Assembly (NCBI RefSeq): GCF_016808335.1
Contig: NC_053139.1
Span: forward strand, 17,192,782 to 17,256,781
Length of the DNA stretch: 64,000 nucleotides
From: Panicum virgatum
Taxonomy: Eukaryota; Streptophyta; Magnoliopsida; Poales; Poaceae
Direction of reading: 5' to 3'
The notes under the pieces are model-generated. The model searched no databases and was not told where the DNA came from. It was given only the letters and a program-made list of their open reading frames with translations. Positions 1 through 11,236 of this stretch are shown piece by piece; position 1 is the first letter of the stretch; every line of letters begins with the position of its first letter. The position numbers were made by a program, and so were the translations under genes.

Positions 1-100
1 AGAATAGGCCTTTGTTCCAGGCCATTTGTCCCGGGACAATAGGTGGCTTTTGTCCCGGGTCCAATGGCTAGCCGGGCCAGCGGGGGGAGGGGGGGACAGC

Positions 101-3100
101 TGTGGCGGAACCACCCAAAACTACTGGGTCCGGGTGCACTGATCTTTGTTGCTAAGCAACTCTGACCCAATTTGGCACTCACCGGAAGTTCCTCGAGTGA
201 AACCTCGATAAAAGCCACGCTATTCCCGGATCAGCAGACAACACTCACACGAAGGTGAGCCCAGAGATTACAACACAAACATTTCATACATCTCAGAGTG
301 ATTTCAGCGGAAGGAAATTTATTACAAACCATATTCGGAGTAGCAAAGTACTACAGAGTTCCAACTACTCAATTATTCAAGTCTCATTGTTCAGCGGAAG
401 CATTAAAGATAACTAGCGAAATAACGTGACGCATCGATAAAGCCCGTACGAATGCGTCACTCAGCGGGAGGGTGATTAGCACCAGCTGAAGGGCCATCCC
501 ACTCGACAGACCAACCCGGAGGCAAGGTACACGGCCAAGTAAGACTTGCAAACAGATCCTCAAAGTTAGTACCTGAAAAACAGTGCCACAAGCAAGGCTG
601 AGTATACTAATACTCAGCAAGACTGACCCGTCTCCGGATATAACATAGTCCGATAACTAGACATGCAAGGCTTTTTGGTTTGTGGGGTTTGTTTGCCAAA
701 AATGCCGCTAAGAGTTGATCCTTACTTTCAGATTTTAATTAGCCATTTTCTAGTTAGATTAGCCAGTCCAATTTGCAACTATCTCTAATCAAGCATGGTA
801 GAGCATACGTTTAATCATACAGCAGTATTGTCAACATTGGTTCCACTTGTTACTCTGTGTGACCGAAAACATTAAGCAATCTCATGCCGTGAGAGGCGGA
901 CGATTCCGAATCGAATTTCAACCTAGCCAGGGGAACCTAGACCACACGCATGGGGATTGACTTCGTTCCCGCCCACGCTACAGTTCACCTTTCTTTCCAG
1001 TCTGTGGATCCGGGGCACCCTCCCCGACTACAGAGTCCGACCACTCTGCACCCGTACGTCGCGACAAAATATAAACCCTACTTCTACCAGGAGGGTGCGA
1101 GGTCGTTCCACTCGCCGGCCCAATCAGGTACTTAAGCTTTCCGATTAACATATTTCTCGGTATGTGGCTAGTACTTTCAAACGCTTAACGAAATGAGCCA
1201 CACACCGCGACCTTAGCCATTTTGACTATACCAGTGGGGTATCACAACTACACAACCCCGCCCGTTGTCCTTACATTTCAACAGGAATTAAAGTCACTAC
1301 AATTCCTATTTGCTCGCGAGAGGCAGGAAACCCCTCGACTTCTACCGTACCTAATTAGCATGGCAACTAGTCGATAAAAAGATCCGGTATCAAACATAGG
1401 TTCCTAGGGATCATGCATCTAAGGTTTTCGATCAATGCTTAGAGAACTTAATGCAGAAAACAAAATATTACAATACATTAATAAATAGATAGCTGAAAGA
1501 TAATTCAAAAAAAATAGTGGGATTATGCTCCAGGGGCTTGCCTTCTTGGGCACTGTCAGGTAGAAAAGCCTCTGGGGCTTGGCCCAGGTCTTGAGACAAG
1601 TTAGTACAGTTCAAATTGACCTCCTGCTCCGCACGAGAGTCCGCGGGCACCAGTTCGTAGTCTCCGTCCGCGAGATTGACCGCTTCTATATGCAATGCCA
1701 GATTATGAGTTATTCATGGAAAACGATTTCTTTCCTTCACGATAAAGTTGTAGTTCATAAAGTTAATTCAGTGATGATTTCACATTTCATTTCATGGGCA
1801 GTCGTTTATAGAGTAGTAACCACAATTATGTTTCTTCATAAATGAGTGGGGGTTTTAGTTTTCACTTTTCAATTTCAACACATAGCACGCTTTCATTATT
1901 TCTTAGCAACACAACTACTAATGAGCTAGTGATGAAACACTAAAGTAACACAGATCCAAACTTAGGCATTTCTGATATAAATTTCAGCATCTAACTAAAA
2001 AGCAATTAACCATAACAAAACTTGTATGTAGGTTACTCTAGTTACTTCATCTTTTTGTACAGAACGTTTAACATGGATTCTGGTGCTACAATTTTTACGA
2101 GAGCAACTTCATAGCATATACTCAGCACTGAAATTTTTCTAGATTTTATTCACTTATACAACTGAAGTGACAAAAAGAACTTCCTGAACATGCATAAGGT
2201 GGTTTTCTTCTTCTTTTTCCCAGATTAAAATCGGTTGAGTTTCTACAGATGTGACTGGTACAAAATTTGTAGATCTTGTTACAAGGATTCCAAATCCGTT
2301 GAGTTTGTATTTTTACGATTTTTCTATGATTTGTTCTGCATTTTAGAAGTTCACTGGTATACACTGAAAATCTTGCAAACACACCCTTTAAAAAAATTAC
2401 AACCGGGCCCTTCGCCGGCCTTCTCCGCCGTGGCATCTTGCCGGTGGTGTTCTGCGATGAAGGGCTTACCGGGGCTGCCACGGGGAGGCGCGTGGGAGAG
2501 TAGGGATCGAGGAACACCTACCCTGGTCGGCGTTCGAAGGTTTGGTGCACGGATTCGAGCTCGTCGGCGTCAATGGCGGGGCGGTTGTTCGGTTCGCCGG
2601 CGCTGGAGGTGAAGGAGGGCTCGGGGTAGGGGAACAGGGCGCGCACGAGCACCGCGTGAGCTTGTGCATGCTCCTGGGGTAGCTGTCAGGCTCGGTCTCC
2701 TTCGGAGCTGGCCGGTCCGCGGTGAGCCCGAGCTCGCCGGCGGCGGCGCAAAAGTGGAACGGCGTCGGGAGGGGGATTTGGTTCGATTCCGCGCGCGTGT
2801 AGCTTAACTAGGAGGTGGCGAAGCTGCTGCGGTGGTCGGATGAGACAATTTAGGGCTGGGTTAGCCGGTCCGCGCGAGCTGGATCTCGGCGGCCATGGCG
2901 GAGCGGCGGGAGGAGGAAGAAGGAGGAGAAGACGCGCGACAGTGGAGCTCTGGGGGTTCTTATAGGCCAAGGAGCTCCTGGGCGAGGGAAGTGGTGTCTG
3001 GGCGCGGTCGATTAGGCCCTGGGCGACTCAACAGCGAGCGGGCGGAGGAGGCAGCAGTGCTGCGCCGGGCGGGGGGTGTCGTGGCGGCTTGGGGAGGCGT

Positions 3101-3740
3101 CCGGGACGCGTGTGCGCGTGAGGAGGTGCCAAGAGGCGGGCCAGGTGGCGCCGGGGGACTCCCCGGGTCCATTTGGCCGCGGGCGCGCGGTGGACGAAGT
3201 CCACCGGCGGCGTACGGCGGGCGGCAGGCGAAACAGAGCAAGCCGGGAGAGAGAGATGGAGATAGGGGCTTTTTTGTGATTTCTGAAAATCCAGGGACCT
3301 CTCGGTAATCTAAAAATATTTCCTATTTAGAGGGCTCAAATGAAAAGTGTTGAATACCAATTTTGCATAGCTTTTCAAGATCTACAACTTTCGTGTTATG
3401 CAAATTTTCATTTGAAACTCACATGTTGAACTATTTGTCCATTTGCAAATTTGCACAAAAGGACTTTATTTTTAAATTAGTTTTTGACTTGATTTTGGCT
3501 GAAGTTCAATTGAGCACATGTCAATTGAAGTACCTCTCATGAGCCAACTAAAATTTTGTGCTCATTTTTGAATTAAATTTTGAGTAGCTTTTCACTCTTT
3601 TTCTTTCTCATTTAATTTCTTTTGTATAATTTGTCTTTTATTTGACCCTTTCTCTTTGAATTAATTTCCCAAATTTTTCTTTTAATTTTAACTAAGGTAC
3701 ATTGATTGTATTTAAATGTACTGACACCTGAGGTGTCACA
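101..3740 (-). repeat. 3' LTR of the gypsy element, with a ~740-bp deletion
   Basis: This is the 3' LTR in the element's own orientation, 3640 bp against 4379 bp for the other copy. The difference is one block, corresponding to 13312-14051 of the right LTR, missing at about 2174. The pentamer AGAAC stands at both edges of the missing block in the long copy and once at the junction here, as expected of a microhomology-mediated deletion. The GC-rich stretch 2400-3250 and the TATA-like TATAAGAA (minus strand, near 2960) are shared with the other LTR. Confidence 0.93.
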
Positions 3741-3752
3741 GCCTACCCCCCT
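3741..3752 (-). other. Polypurine tract of the gypsy element
   Basis: On the minus strand the bases just before the 3' LTR read AAGGGGGGTAGGC, a purine run directly abutting TGTGACACC. This is the expected place for plus-strand DNA priming. Confidence 0.8.
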
Positions 3753-3788
3753 TATAAAGAATCTCGCCCCGAGATTGGATGATTGAAT

Positions 3789-6700
3789 TTAGGTAGGGAA
3801 AGTGATACCTGAGGTGGAGCTAAGAAAACCCGGATAATGCCGATTAAGATAATCTTCCGTCTCCCAGGTGGCCTCTTCTTCAGTGTGATGAGACCATTGA
3901 ATTTTATACATTTTTACCACCTTTCGACGAGTACCTCTCTCTTTTTGATCCAGAATCCTGAGTGGATATTCGGTATAAGAGAGATCGGGCTCCACTAAAA
4001 TTTCTTGTTGCTCAATGATTTCAGTAGGAACTCGAACACACTTCTTGAGTTGGGATATGTGGAAAACATTATGGACGGCTGCGAGTCGGGAAGGAAGTCG
4101 CAAATGATAAGCCACGGGTCCACATTCTTCAATGATTTCATATGGCCCGACATAGCGAGGTGCTAGCTTACCCCTGACTCCGAAATGTTGAACGCCTCGA
4201 GTTGGTGACACTCGTAAATAAACATGGTTACCAACCATGAACTTCAAAGGATCCCTTCTTTTATCGAAATAACTCTTTTGCCGAGACTGGGCTGCTCGGA
4301 GATTTGCTTGTACTGTTTTTACTTTCTCTTCAGCCTCGACCACTAATTCGGGTCCAAAGATTTGACGTTCTCCAGTCTGGGACCAACTCAAAGGGGTTCG
4401 ACACCGTCGACCATACAAGGCCTCGAATGGTGCCATCTTCAGACTGGCCTGATAGCTGTTGTTATAAGAAAACTCAGCCAAGGATAAACATTTGTCCCAG
4501 TTCTTGTCATAATGGATGACATATGCTCGAAGCATATCCTCAAGAATTTGATTCACCCTTTCGGTCTGTCCGTCAGTCTGTGGATGGTAGGCTGAGCTTC
4601 GAATTAATTTAGTTCCGAGAGCCTCTTGGAGTTGCTCCCAAAACCTTGCCACAAACTGAGGACCACGATATGATATAATCGTTTTGGGTGTACCGTGTAG
4701 GCAGACAATCCGATCAATATAGATTTCAGCATATTTCTTGGCTCGATATTCAGTATGCACTAGAATAAAATGAGCGGTCTTTGTGAGCCTATCAACAATG
4801 ACCCAAATGGAATCATGATGCTGAGAGGTATTTGGTAAGCCCACGATGAAATCCATGCTGATATCTTCCCATTTCCAAGACGGAATTGGCAGAGGTTGGA
4901 GAGTTCCAGCAACTTTCAAGTGACTAGCTTTTACTCTCTGATATGTGTCACATTCTGCGACATACTTGGCAATTTCTCTCTTCATACGAGTCCACCAAAA
5001 ATTTTGTTTTAGATCTTGGTACATCTTGGTGCTACCCGGATGAATGGAGAATTTAGAGAGATGTGCTTCGTCCAGGATTTGTTTCCGCAGCTCATGATTC
5101 TTGGGAACGACTAGGCGATCCTCGAACCACAAAATTCCTTTATGGTCCACTCGGAAACACTTATATTTATTTTCACCTTCTACTACTTTCTGCTTGATGA
5201 TACCAACACTTTTGTCATGTAATTGTGCCATGATGACCTTGTCATAAAGTGTCGGTTCTACCGAAATATGATTCAAAGAACCTTGAGGAATGATCTCCAA
5301 TTTCAGCCTTTGTATTTCAGCACACAATGTGTCATTATACGACTCCACTGAAAGGCAATTGCAGTGAACCTTGCGACTGAGCGCATCGGCTACAACATTA
5401 GCCTTGCCTGGATGATAATGAACCTCCAGGTCATAATCTTTGATTAATTCCAGCCATCTTCGTTGCCTCATATTCAGCTCACTTTGAGTGAAAATGTATT
5501 TGAGACTCTTATGGTCGGTATAGATATTGCAATGAGTGCCCATAAGATAATGTCTCCAAATTTTGAGAGCATTAATAACGGCGGCTAGTTCAAGATCGTG
5601 AGTGGGATAATTTAGCTCGTGTGGCCGCAGAGCTCGAGAAGCATATGCTATAACCCGATTGTCTTGCATTAGAACACAACCAAGACCAGTGCCTGAAGCA
5701 TCACAATAAACGTCGTATGGTTTATTGTTGTCAGGTTGAGCCAAGACTGGTGCAGTGGTTAGATGGGCTCTCAATGTATGGAATGCTTCATCGCACTTTG
5801 CATTCCATTTAAACTTGACATCCTTCCTTAGTAGTTCTGTCATGGGCTTAGCAATTCTGGAGAAGTCCGAAATAAATCTGCGGTAATACCCCGCCAAGCC
5901 GAGAAAACTGCGAATCTGATGAACTGAAGTAGGAGGTTTCCAGTCCATCACTTCTTGCACTTTGCTGGGATCAACTGAGATGCCTTCACTAGAAATAGTG
6001 TGACCCAAAAATTTGACGGTGTCTAGCAAGAATTCACACTTGGAGAATTTTGCGTATAATTTATGATCTCTGAGACGCTGAAGAACAATGCGCAGATGTT
6101 GCTCATGTTCTGCCTCATTCTTGGAATAGATCAGAATATCGTCAATAAAAACCATGACAAACTTGTCAAGTTCCGGCATGAATACCGAGTTCATGAGATA
6201 CATGAAATAAGCCGGGGCATTGGTGAGACCGAAAGACATAACCAAATATTCATAGAGACCATATCGGGTTGAGAAGGCGGTTTTGGGAATATCACAAGGC
6301 CGGATTTTAATTTGATGATACCCCGAACGAAGATCAATCTTGGAGAAGATCTTGGCTCCAGCCAACTGATCAAATAGTACATCAATGCGGGGAAGTGGGT
6401 ATTTATTTTTGATGGTCACCGCATTGAGAGGCCGGTAGTCAACACACAACCTCAGAATGTCATCTTTTTTCTTTACGAACAATGCTAGACAGCCCCAAGG
6501 TGAAGCACTTGGGCGAATAAAACCCTTGTCCAGAAGTTCTTGCAGCTGGATTTTTAGTTCAGCTAATTCTTTAGGCGGCATTCGGTACGGCCTTTTTGAA
6601 ATAGGTGATGTAGCAGGCTGAAGTTCAATGACAAATTCGATATCCCGGTCTGGCGGCATACCAGGTAAATCGTCCGGAAACACATCTGTATATTCTCGGA

Positions 6701-7271
6701 CTACCGGAATATCTTCGAGATGAAAATCTTTCATGGCATAGGCACAAGAGTTGTTGCTTTGGTGATGAGGTAAATATAGAACCGAATGACCATGAGTTGG
6801 AGAATTTATTTCAACAGCTCGGGAAGAGATATCTAACATTACCCCATGCCTTTTCATCCAATCCATTCCCAGAATAATGTCCATACCTTCTAGTGGCAAC
6901 AAGATTAAAGTGGTAGGAACAGTTTTACTACCCAGACTAAGTGGTGCATTACGAACGATTTGATTTGATGCAACTTTACCACCCGGAGTAGATATCATAA
7001 ATGACCCTTTCGTGTGACGAAAATCTAACCCAACCCTTGCTCCAAATTTAGCACTAATGAAACTATGAGATGCACCAGAATTGAATAGGATAACGGTGGG
7101 GTGTTGGTTTATAGAGAATGTACCCGACATGATTGGTGCTCCCTCAGGAAGGTCAGCAAGGCTGGTGAAGTTAAGTCGGCCCTGCCTGACTTGAATGGTT
7201 TGCCTCTTGCCCTTGTTCTGATCATTTCTGCGAGGAGCCTGCCCTTGAGATTGTCCCGCCTGGGGGCACAT
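3789..7271 (-). CDS. pol: Gypsy pol polyprotein (PR-RT-RNaseH-INT-chromodomain-like), open but catalytically altered
   Basis: An uninterrupted frame of 1160 codons. Its first methionine lies inside the gag zinc-knuckle region, so the frame naturally continues upstream into gag. Domains in order: an aspartic protease near residues 45-140, a reverse transcriptase with the [10 protein letters not shown] motif near residue 375, RNase H with [10 protein letters not shown] near residue 525, an integrase from about residue 735 (zinc-binding H...H...C), a core from DFIVGLP, and a chromodomain-like C-terminus (EEATWE). Three hallmark residues are changed: the protease DSGA motif reads NSGA, the second Cys of the integrase zinc site is Tyr (CDTY), and the integrase motif normally reading SDRGPQF has Tyr for Asp. 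The frame is therefore long, but I infer protease and integrase are dead. Family identity is certain; loss of activity is inference from known motifs. Confidence 0.95.
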   Translation of the reverse strand: MCPQAGQSQGQAPRRNDQNKGKRQTIQVRQGRLNFTSLADLPEGAPIMSGTFSINQHPTVILFNSGASHSFISAKFGARVGLDFRHTKGSFMISTPGGKVASNQIVRNAPLSLGSKTVPTTLILLPLEGMDIILGMDWMKRHGVMLDISSRAVEINSPTHGHSVLYLPHHQSNNSCAYAMKDFHLEDIPVVREYTDVFPDDLPGMPPDRDIEFVIELQPATSPISKRPYRMPPKELAELKIQLQELLDKGFIRPSASPWGCLALFVKKKDDILRLCVDYRPLNAVTIKNKYPLPRIDVLFDQLAGAKIFSKIDLRSGYHQIKIRPCDIPKTAFSTRYGLYEYLVMSFGLTNAPAYFMYLMNSVFMPELDKFVMVFIDDILIYSKNEAEHEQHLRIVLQRLRDHKLYAKFSKCEFLLDTVKFLGHTISSEGISVDPSKVQEVMDWKPPTSVHQIRSFLGLAGYYRRFISDFSRIAKPMTELLRKDVKFKWNAKCDEAFHTLRAHLTTAPVLAQPDNNKPYDVYCDASGTGLGCVLMQDNRVIAYASRALRPHELNYPTHDLELAAVINALKIWRHYLMGTHCNIYTDHKSLKYIFTQSELNMRQRRWLELIKDYDLEVHYHPGKANVVADALSRKVHCNCLSVESYNDTLCAEIQRLKLEIIPQGSLNHISVEPTLYDKVIMAQLHDKSVGIIKQKVVEGENKYKCFRVDHKGILWFEDRLVVPKNHELRKQILDEAHLSKFSIHPGSTKMYQDLKQNFWWTRMKREIAKYVAECDTYQRVKASHLKVAGTLQPLPIPSWKWEDISMDFIVGLPNTSQHHDSIWVIVDRLTKTAHFILVHTEYRAKKYAEIYIDRIVCLHGTPKTIISYRGPQFVARFWEQLQEALGTKLIRSSAYHPQTDGQTERVNQILEDMLRAYVIHYDKNWDKCLSLAEFSYNNSYQASLKMAPFEALYGRRCRTPLSWSQTGERQIFGPELVVEAEEKVKTVQANLRAAQSRQKSYFDKRRDPLKFMVGNHVYLRVSPTRGVQHFGVRGKLAPRYVGPYEIIEECGPVAYHLRLPSRLAAVHNVFHISQLKKCVRVPTEIIEQQEILVEPDLSYTEYPLRILDQKERGTRRKVVKMYKIQWSHHTEEEATWETEDYLNRHYPGFLSSTSGITFPT

Positions 7272-8271
7272 CTTGGCAAAGTGATCCGGACTTCCACATC
7301 TGAAACATCTATTATTGTTGTCAGGGCGAGCGGATTGCTGAGTACTCGGCCTTGGGCCGTTCTGCTGCTGCGGAGTTGCAAATCAAGCTTGCTGAGGAAG
7401 CCCGAATCGAGTCTGCTGCTGCTGTTGAGGAGGCCGAATAACCCAACGCCCTGGCTGAGGGGCCTTCTGAGAGGGTGCGGGTGGGTTATTCTGCACAATA
7501 CGATACCTCGGTGCAGAGGCACTCGAGGGTCCAGCAGGTGCCTTGCGCTTCTTTTCAGCGGTGCGCAGAAATAAGATCCTCCTGAGAGATAGCCATATTC
7601 ACCAATTCATTGAAAGAGTCTGCACGGACAAAATTTAGCCTTTCTTGTAACTTGGTGCTAAGGCCTCGACGGAAGCGTTCACGCTTCTTAACGTCGGTAT
7701 CCGCGTGATGTCCAGCATATTGACACAATTGATGGAATACTTGGGCATACTGCACCACAGTACGAGTGCCCTGAGTTAAGGCCAAGAACTCGTTGAGCTT
7801 ACGGTCCAGAAGTCCAGCTGGAATATGATGATCTCGAAAAGCCAATTTGAACTCATTCCAATTCACCACATGATCAGCCGGTAGCATCCCGTGGTAGTGA
7901 TCCCACCACATACGAGCTGATCCGTGAAGCTGCTGCGCGGCGTAGCGAGTCTTGTTTGCTTCGGAACAAGGAGTAGTCAATAGAGAAAACTTGGACTCGA
8001 TTGTGCGAATCCAAGCGTCCGCGTCCAGAGGATCATCCGCTTTATTGAACAGCGGAGGATGAGTACTGAGAAAATCTTGGTAGCTCGCTTCTTGTGCGTG
8101 ATGAGCATGATGCCCACCCCGCGGTTGTTGCTGAGCTTGAACCAACTGCCGCAAAATCTCCGTCTGGGCGGCAAGAACCTCAGCAATACCCATTGGTGGA
8201 GGAGGTGGAGGTGGATCGCCATTCCCCCCGGCTCCAAAACCACTAGGGGTGCCTCGAGTCGATCCAACCAT
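7266..8271 (-). pseudogene. gag: Gypsy gag, broken by one frameshift and one nonsense codon
   Basis: The ATG at 8271 opens a 238-codon frame with a low-complexity N-terminus and a retrotransposon-gag core (motifs such as WWDHYHGMLP and LDRKLNEFLALTQG). The frame stops at 7555, where the family-typical continuation moves into another frame. A further in-frame TGA lies in the Gln-rich linker near 7385. The CCHC zinc knuckle (C-x2-C-x4-H-x4-C, about 7266-7314) follows in frame with pol. Gag would form the virus-like particle and bind RNA. The two breaks separate the capsid part from the knuckle and pol. Confidence 0.88.
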
Positions 8272-8926
8272 CTGAAATGTGAGTACTTTTGCATTAGACT
8301 CAACATTATCATCATCTCGAATGGAAATTACAACTCAAGATGACATGTAAATATTCGGAATTGCTTAAATCACGTCGTGCAGAAAAACCAGTGATACGAA
8401 AGTGCTCATAACTGGAGTTCTGTACATGATATAAACTTGAAACTTTTACAGGAGATAGATAATTTCATGAGCTACAACTTTGGTAGTCATCACAAACTCA
8501 GATTTCCAGAGTAGGTTAGTCGAAAAATTCATTTACTCCTCCTCTGGTTGTTCTGTTTTACAGCAAACAGAGCTTCTGTAATTTGTGATTATCTCCTGCG
8601 ATACTAATCCGTTTGGGCTGGAATATTGTGAGCATTTTCCCGATGAAATTTGGATCAACTTTGGTATTCAACTCAGGAGCTAAATCCGAAAGGAAAAGTG
8701 GATAAAAATTCGAACTTGCTGCAGCCTTCAGCTTTTCACAGATCACTGATAATTCACATTAGTAGCATTAGGGATTCATTACATCCATCATCCTCTCATT
8801 TCTACTTGGTTACTTCTAACCTCAGTACTAAGGGGGTTGCTCAACTCTAAGTTAGCCTAGTAGCCATGATCCAAAAGTAGGCTATACTAAGAGGAGTCTA
8901 CAAAAGCTAAGAAACTGAGCCTCGGT
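8272..8926. other. Gypsy internal spacer between extra ORF and gag
   Basis: This internal part of the gypsy element has no frame I can assign. It probably serves as leader or spacer sequence upstream of gag in the minus orientation. Confidence 0.5.
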
Positions 8927-9825
8927 CTACATGTTGATCGATGCCTCACTCGCCGCGGGAGTGTGAACCTCAACCGGTGCGGGCTGCGGCGCCTGGTCCT
9001 CGGAGTCCATCTCTGAAATGCCCTCAATCTCCTGGGGCTCGTCCTCCTCGTCCACCTGCATCTCGTCGGGAGGTGCGTGAAGGGCATCCTGCGCGTGCTG
9101 TATCGCGTGGAGCTGCCCCTGGGCCTCGTCCAACTCAAGCTGCAGGTCGTGAAACTGGTCCTCCAAGAAGTTGATCGTAGCGTCACGATCCGACACTGTG
9201 TCCTGAAGCTCGTGAACCTGGCCGTGGAGCTGGGCTATAAGAGTAGCCCTGCTCTCAAGCTCAGTACTAGCCTCCTGAAGCTGTCCATCTCTCAGCTGGA
9301 CCGCCAGGTGCAAGACCTGAGCGTGGTCCACCAACTGAGTGACGGTGTAACTCTGGTAAGTGTGAAGTCTGTAAAGACCATCCAAACACCTCGCTGTCGT
9401 CCGAAGTGCCCCAACCGGGTCAAGGGTAGCGACCACGTCCACGTGTGCCATCCGGTCGAGCCAAAGCGGGTCTGTCGGGTTAGGTGCAGGGAACAACCCG
9501 AACGCAGTCAGAACCACCTCCAGAGGGTGCGAAGAGCAAAAAGTGGTCATCGCCCTCATGGCGGTAAGCTCCCAAGTGTCCAGTAGGTAGTGACCGACCA
9601 TCTGAGTCACGATCGGCTCCCACCCGTTGAGCGGGTGCTGCGGGATCACCATCGTCACACTGCAGCGACGAACTCCGTCCTCCACAAACTCGTGGCCATC
9701 GTAAATCGGTGGCTGGAGGTAACCGGCTGCACTCAAAAGCTCCCAAAGACGGCGGGAAACCCGTCCCAGTGCAGGCAAGCGGAGTGCACATGCCCCTGCG
9801 CGTCAACGACCAGCAGCTCTTCCAT
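8927..9825 (-). pseudogene. Additional ORF of the gypsy element, coiled-coil protein of unknown function
   Basis: Upstream of gag and in the same sense lies a frame of about 283 codons (9778-8927). It has no ATG of its own (it opens at TTG). An ATG at 9825 starts a frame that runs into it only if one base is shifted near 9780, so the gene looks frameshifted near its N-terminus. The N-terminal 130 residues look globular. Residues ~145-245 are rich in Leu, Gln, Glu and Asp with heptad-like spacing (e.g. LIAQLHGQVHELQD, LQLELDEAQGQLHAIQ), suggesting a coiled coil. The C-terminus is acidic (EMQVDEEDEPQEIEGISEMD). Sense ORFs between 5' LTR and gag are known in some plant gypsy lineages, but I recognise no enzymatic domain. 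Confidence 0.6.
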
Positions 9826-11222
9826 CTGTCCCAACAAAAGACCGATGGATCAGCTGATGGTAACAAGAACTACTAACTCTGGTCAGTGAAAGAAATTGCC
9901 AAAACTGTAGATAATTTGCTTCAAAAATTCTCAAAAATTTACACAAGATCCCTCTGATATTAAGGAACGATTCATCTAGTCATCACGAAGATCAATTCGG
10001 ACTCCATGGGGGTGATATGCTCAGGTATTCAGAGTGACGTCAACCAGGAAAATTGGGTGTCCAGAGAGGGTGTATTTTAACCATAACTCTCAAACCAGAG
10101 GTCAAATTTTTTTCAAATTTTAATGGTAAGTTCATCGCTTAGTTTTCTACAACCTTCATGTTGAACGATTTTTCTTTTGAACAACTTATGAAGGTCGAAA
10201 AATTTCAGTTGTACAGACTGCGCTGAGTTAACAGTTTTACATAGGGTTGATCTAAAAACACAAATACCCAGCTAGAAGGCTTCAAAAAATTTCAAACTTT
10301 TACAGAAGTTTGATAACTTAGGAAATATCATTTCGTCTTACTACCCCAAGTAGATTTGAGTAATTTATCAGCGGATTAAAATTCGTGGAAACCAATTTCC
10401 TGAATTTGCAGACTGTCTAGATGATCCTTGAGATTGCGTTTTACTCTTTTTGATTACGGTTTATTCCAAAAGTTTCTTTGCTGGTGATTTGGGAATGAAT
10501 GCAGATCCTATTCGCCCTCACCAAGGAAAAGAATTGCCAAGTACCCTTGGTCTTACGCAATGACTTTGGTGGCATACATATTACGTCTCTCACTATATAG
10601 CTACTCGATATAGCTAGATAGCCTAGAATCCGAATTCGAGTTAGCGTACCTGCAAAAGATTGACAGTATATAAAATGAACCTTTCGTGCCAGCACTCACG
10701 AAAGCATTCCCATACATTACCGATCACTATAGAATCGGCATCCATACAATTACCGCCGTATGGACAACATTAAGCATACGTTATCGAAACAACGTATTGA
10801 CTGAGTACCGTCTTTGACGGGGAATTGAATTCCAATTTTCGAACCATTACTCCCCATATAATCAACCGAAGTTGGTATATGGGCAGCAGCTCAAGTAGGC
10901 CACTGCTTGAGCTCCAGCGTTCGTCTCGCATCACCGATGGGAAGGTCAGACTCCCTCAGCTGACTGAGTAAGCATACCTCCGGGGCGACGATGTAGTTGC
11001 AGAATTTAAATTACAGAATTTAATTACTGGAAAGTAAAGTGCTGGAAGTTAGCCATAGAAAATAAGCCACCTGATTACACCCATAATATTCCCTAGGGCT
11101 TTATGTCCTAGACTTGTCCTTGGAGATCCTAAACTCTTCCAAAAACTTTAGTAGTTTTGAAGTCGAGTCTTAATTTGTTGTTTTCAAAATAGAGGCTGCC
11201 ATCTCTGGTAGGCTGTCTGCGA
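9826..11222. other. Gypsy leader region between 5' LTR and extra ORF
   Basis: About 1.4 kb of AT-rich sequence with no convincing frame. In the element's orientation it is the untranslated leader following the primer-binding site. Confidence 0.5.
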
Positions 11223-11234
11223 GCTCTGATGCCA
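11223..11234 (-). other. Primer-binding site of the gypsy element
   Basis: On the minus strand, two bases after the 5' LTR end, the sequence reads TGGCATCAGAGC. It matches the plant initiator-Met tRNA primer site TGGTATCAGAGC with one mismatch, confirming element orientation and LTR boundary. Confidence 0.88.
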
Positions 11235-11236
11235 GC

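Noticed and set aside
9077..9586. 169-codon plus-strand ORF
   Set aside because: It is the antisense shadow of the gypsy additional ORF, without recognisable motifs.
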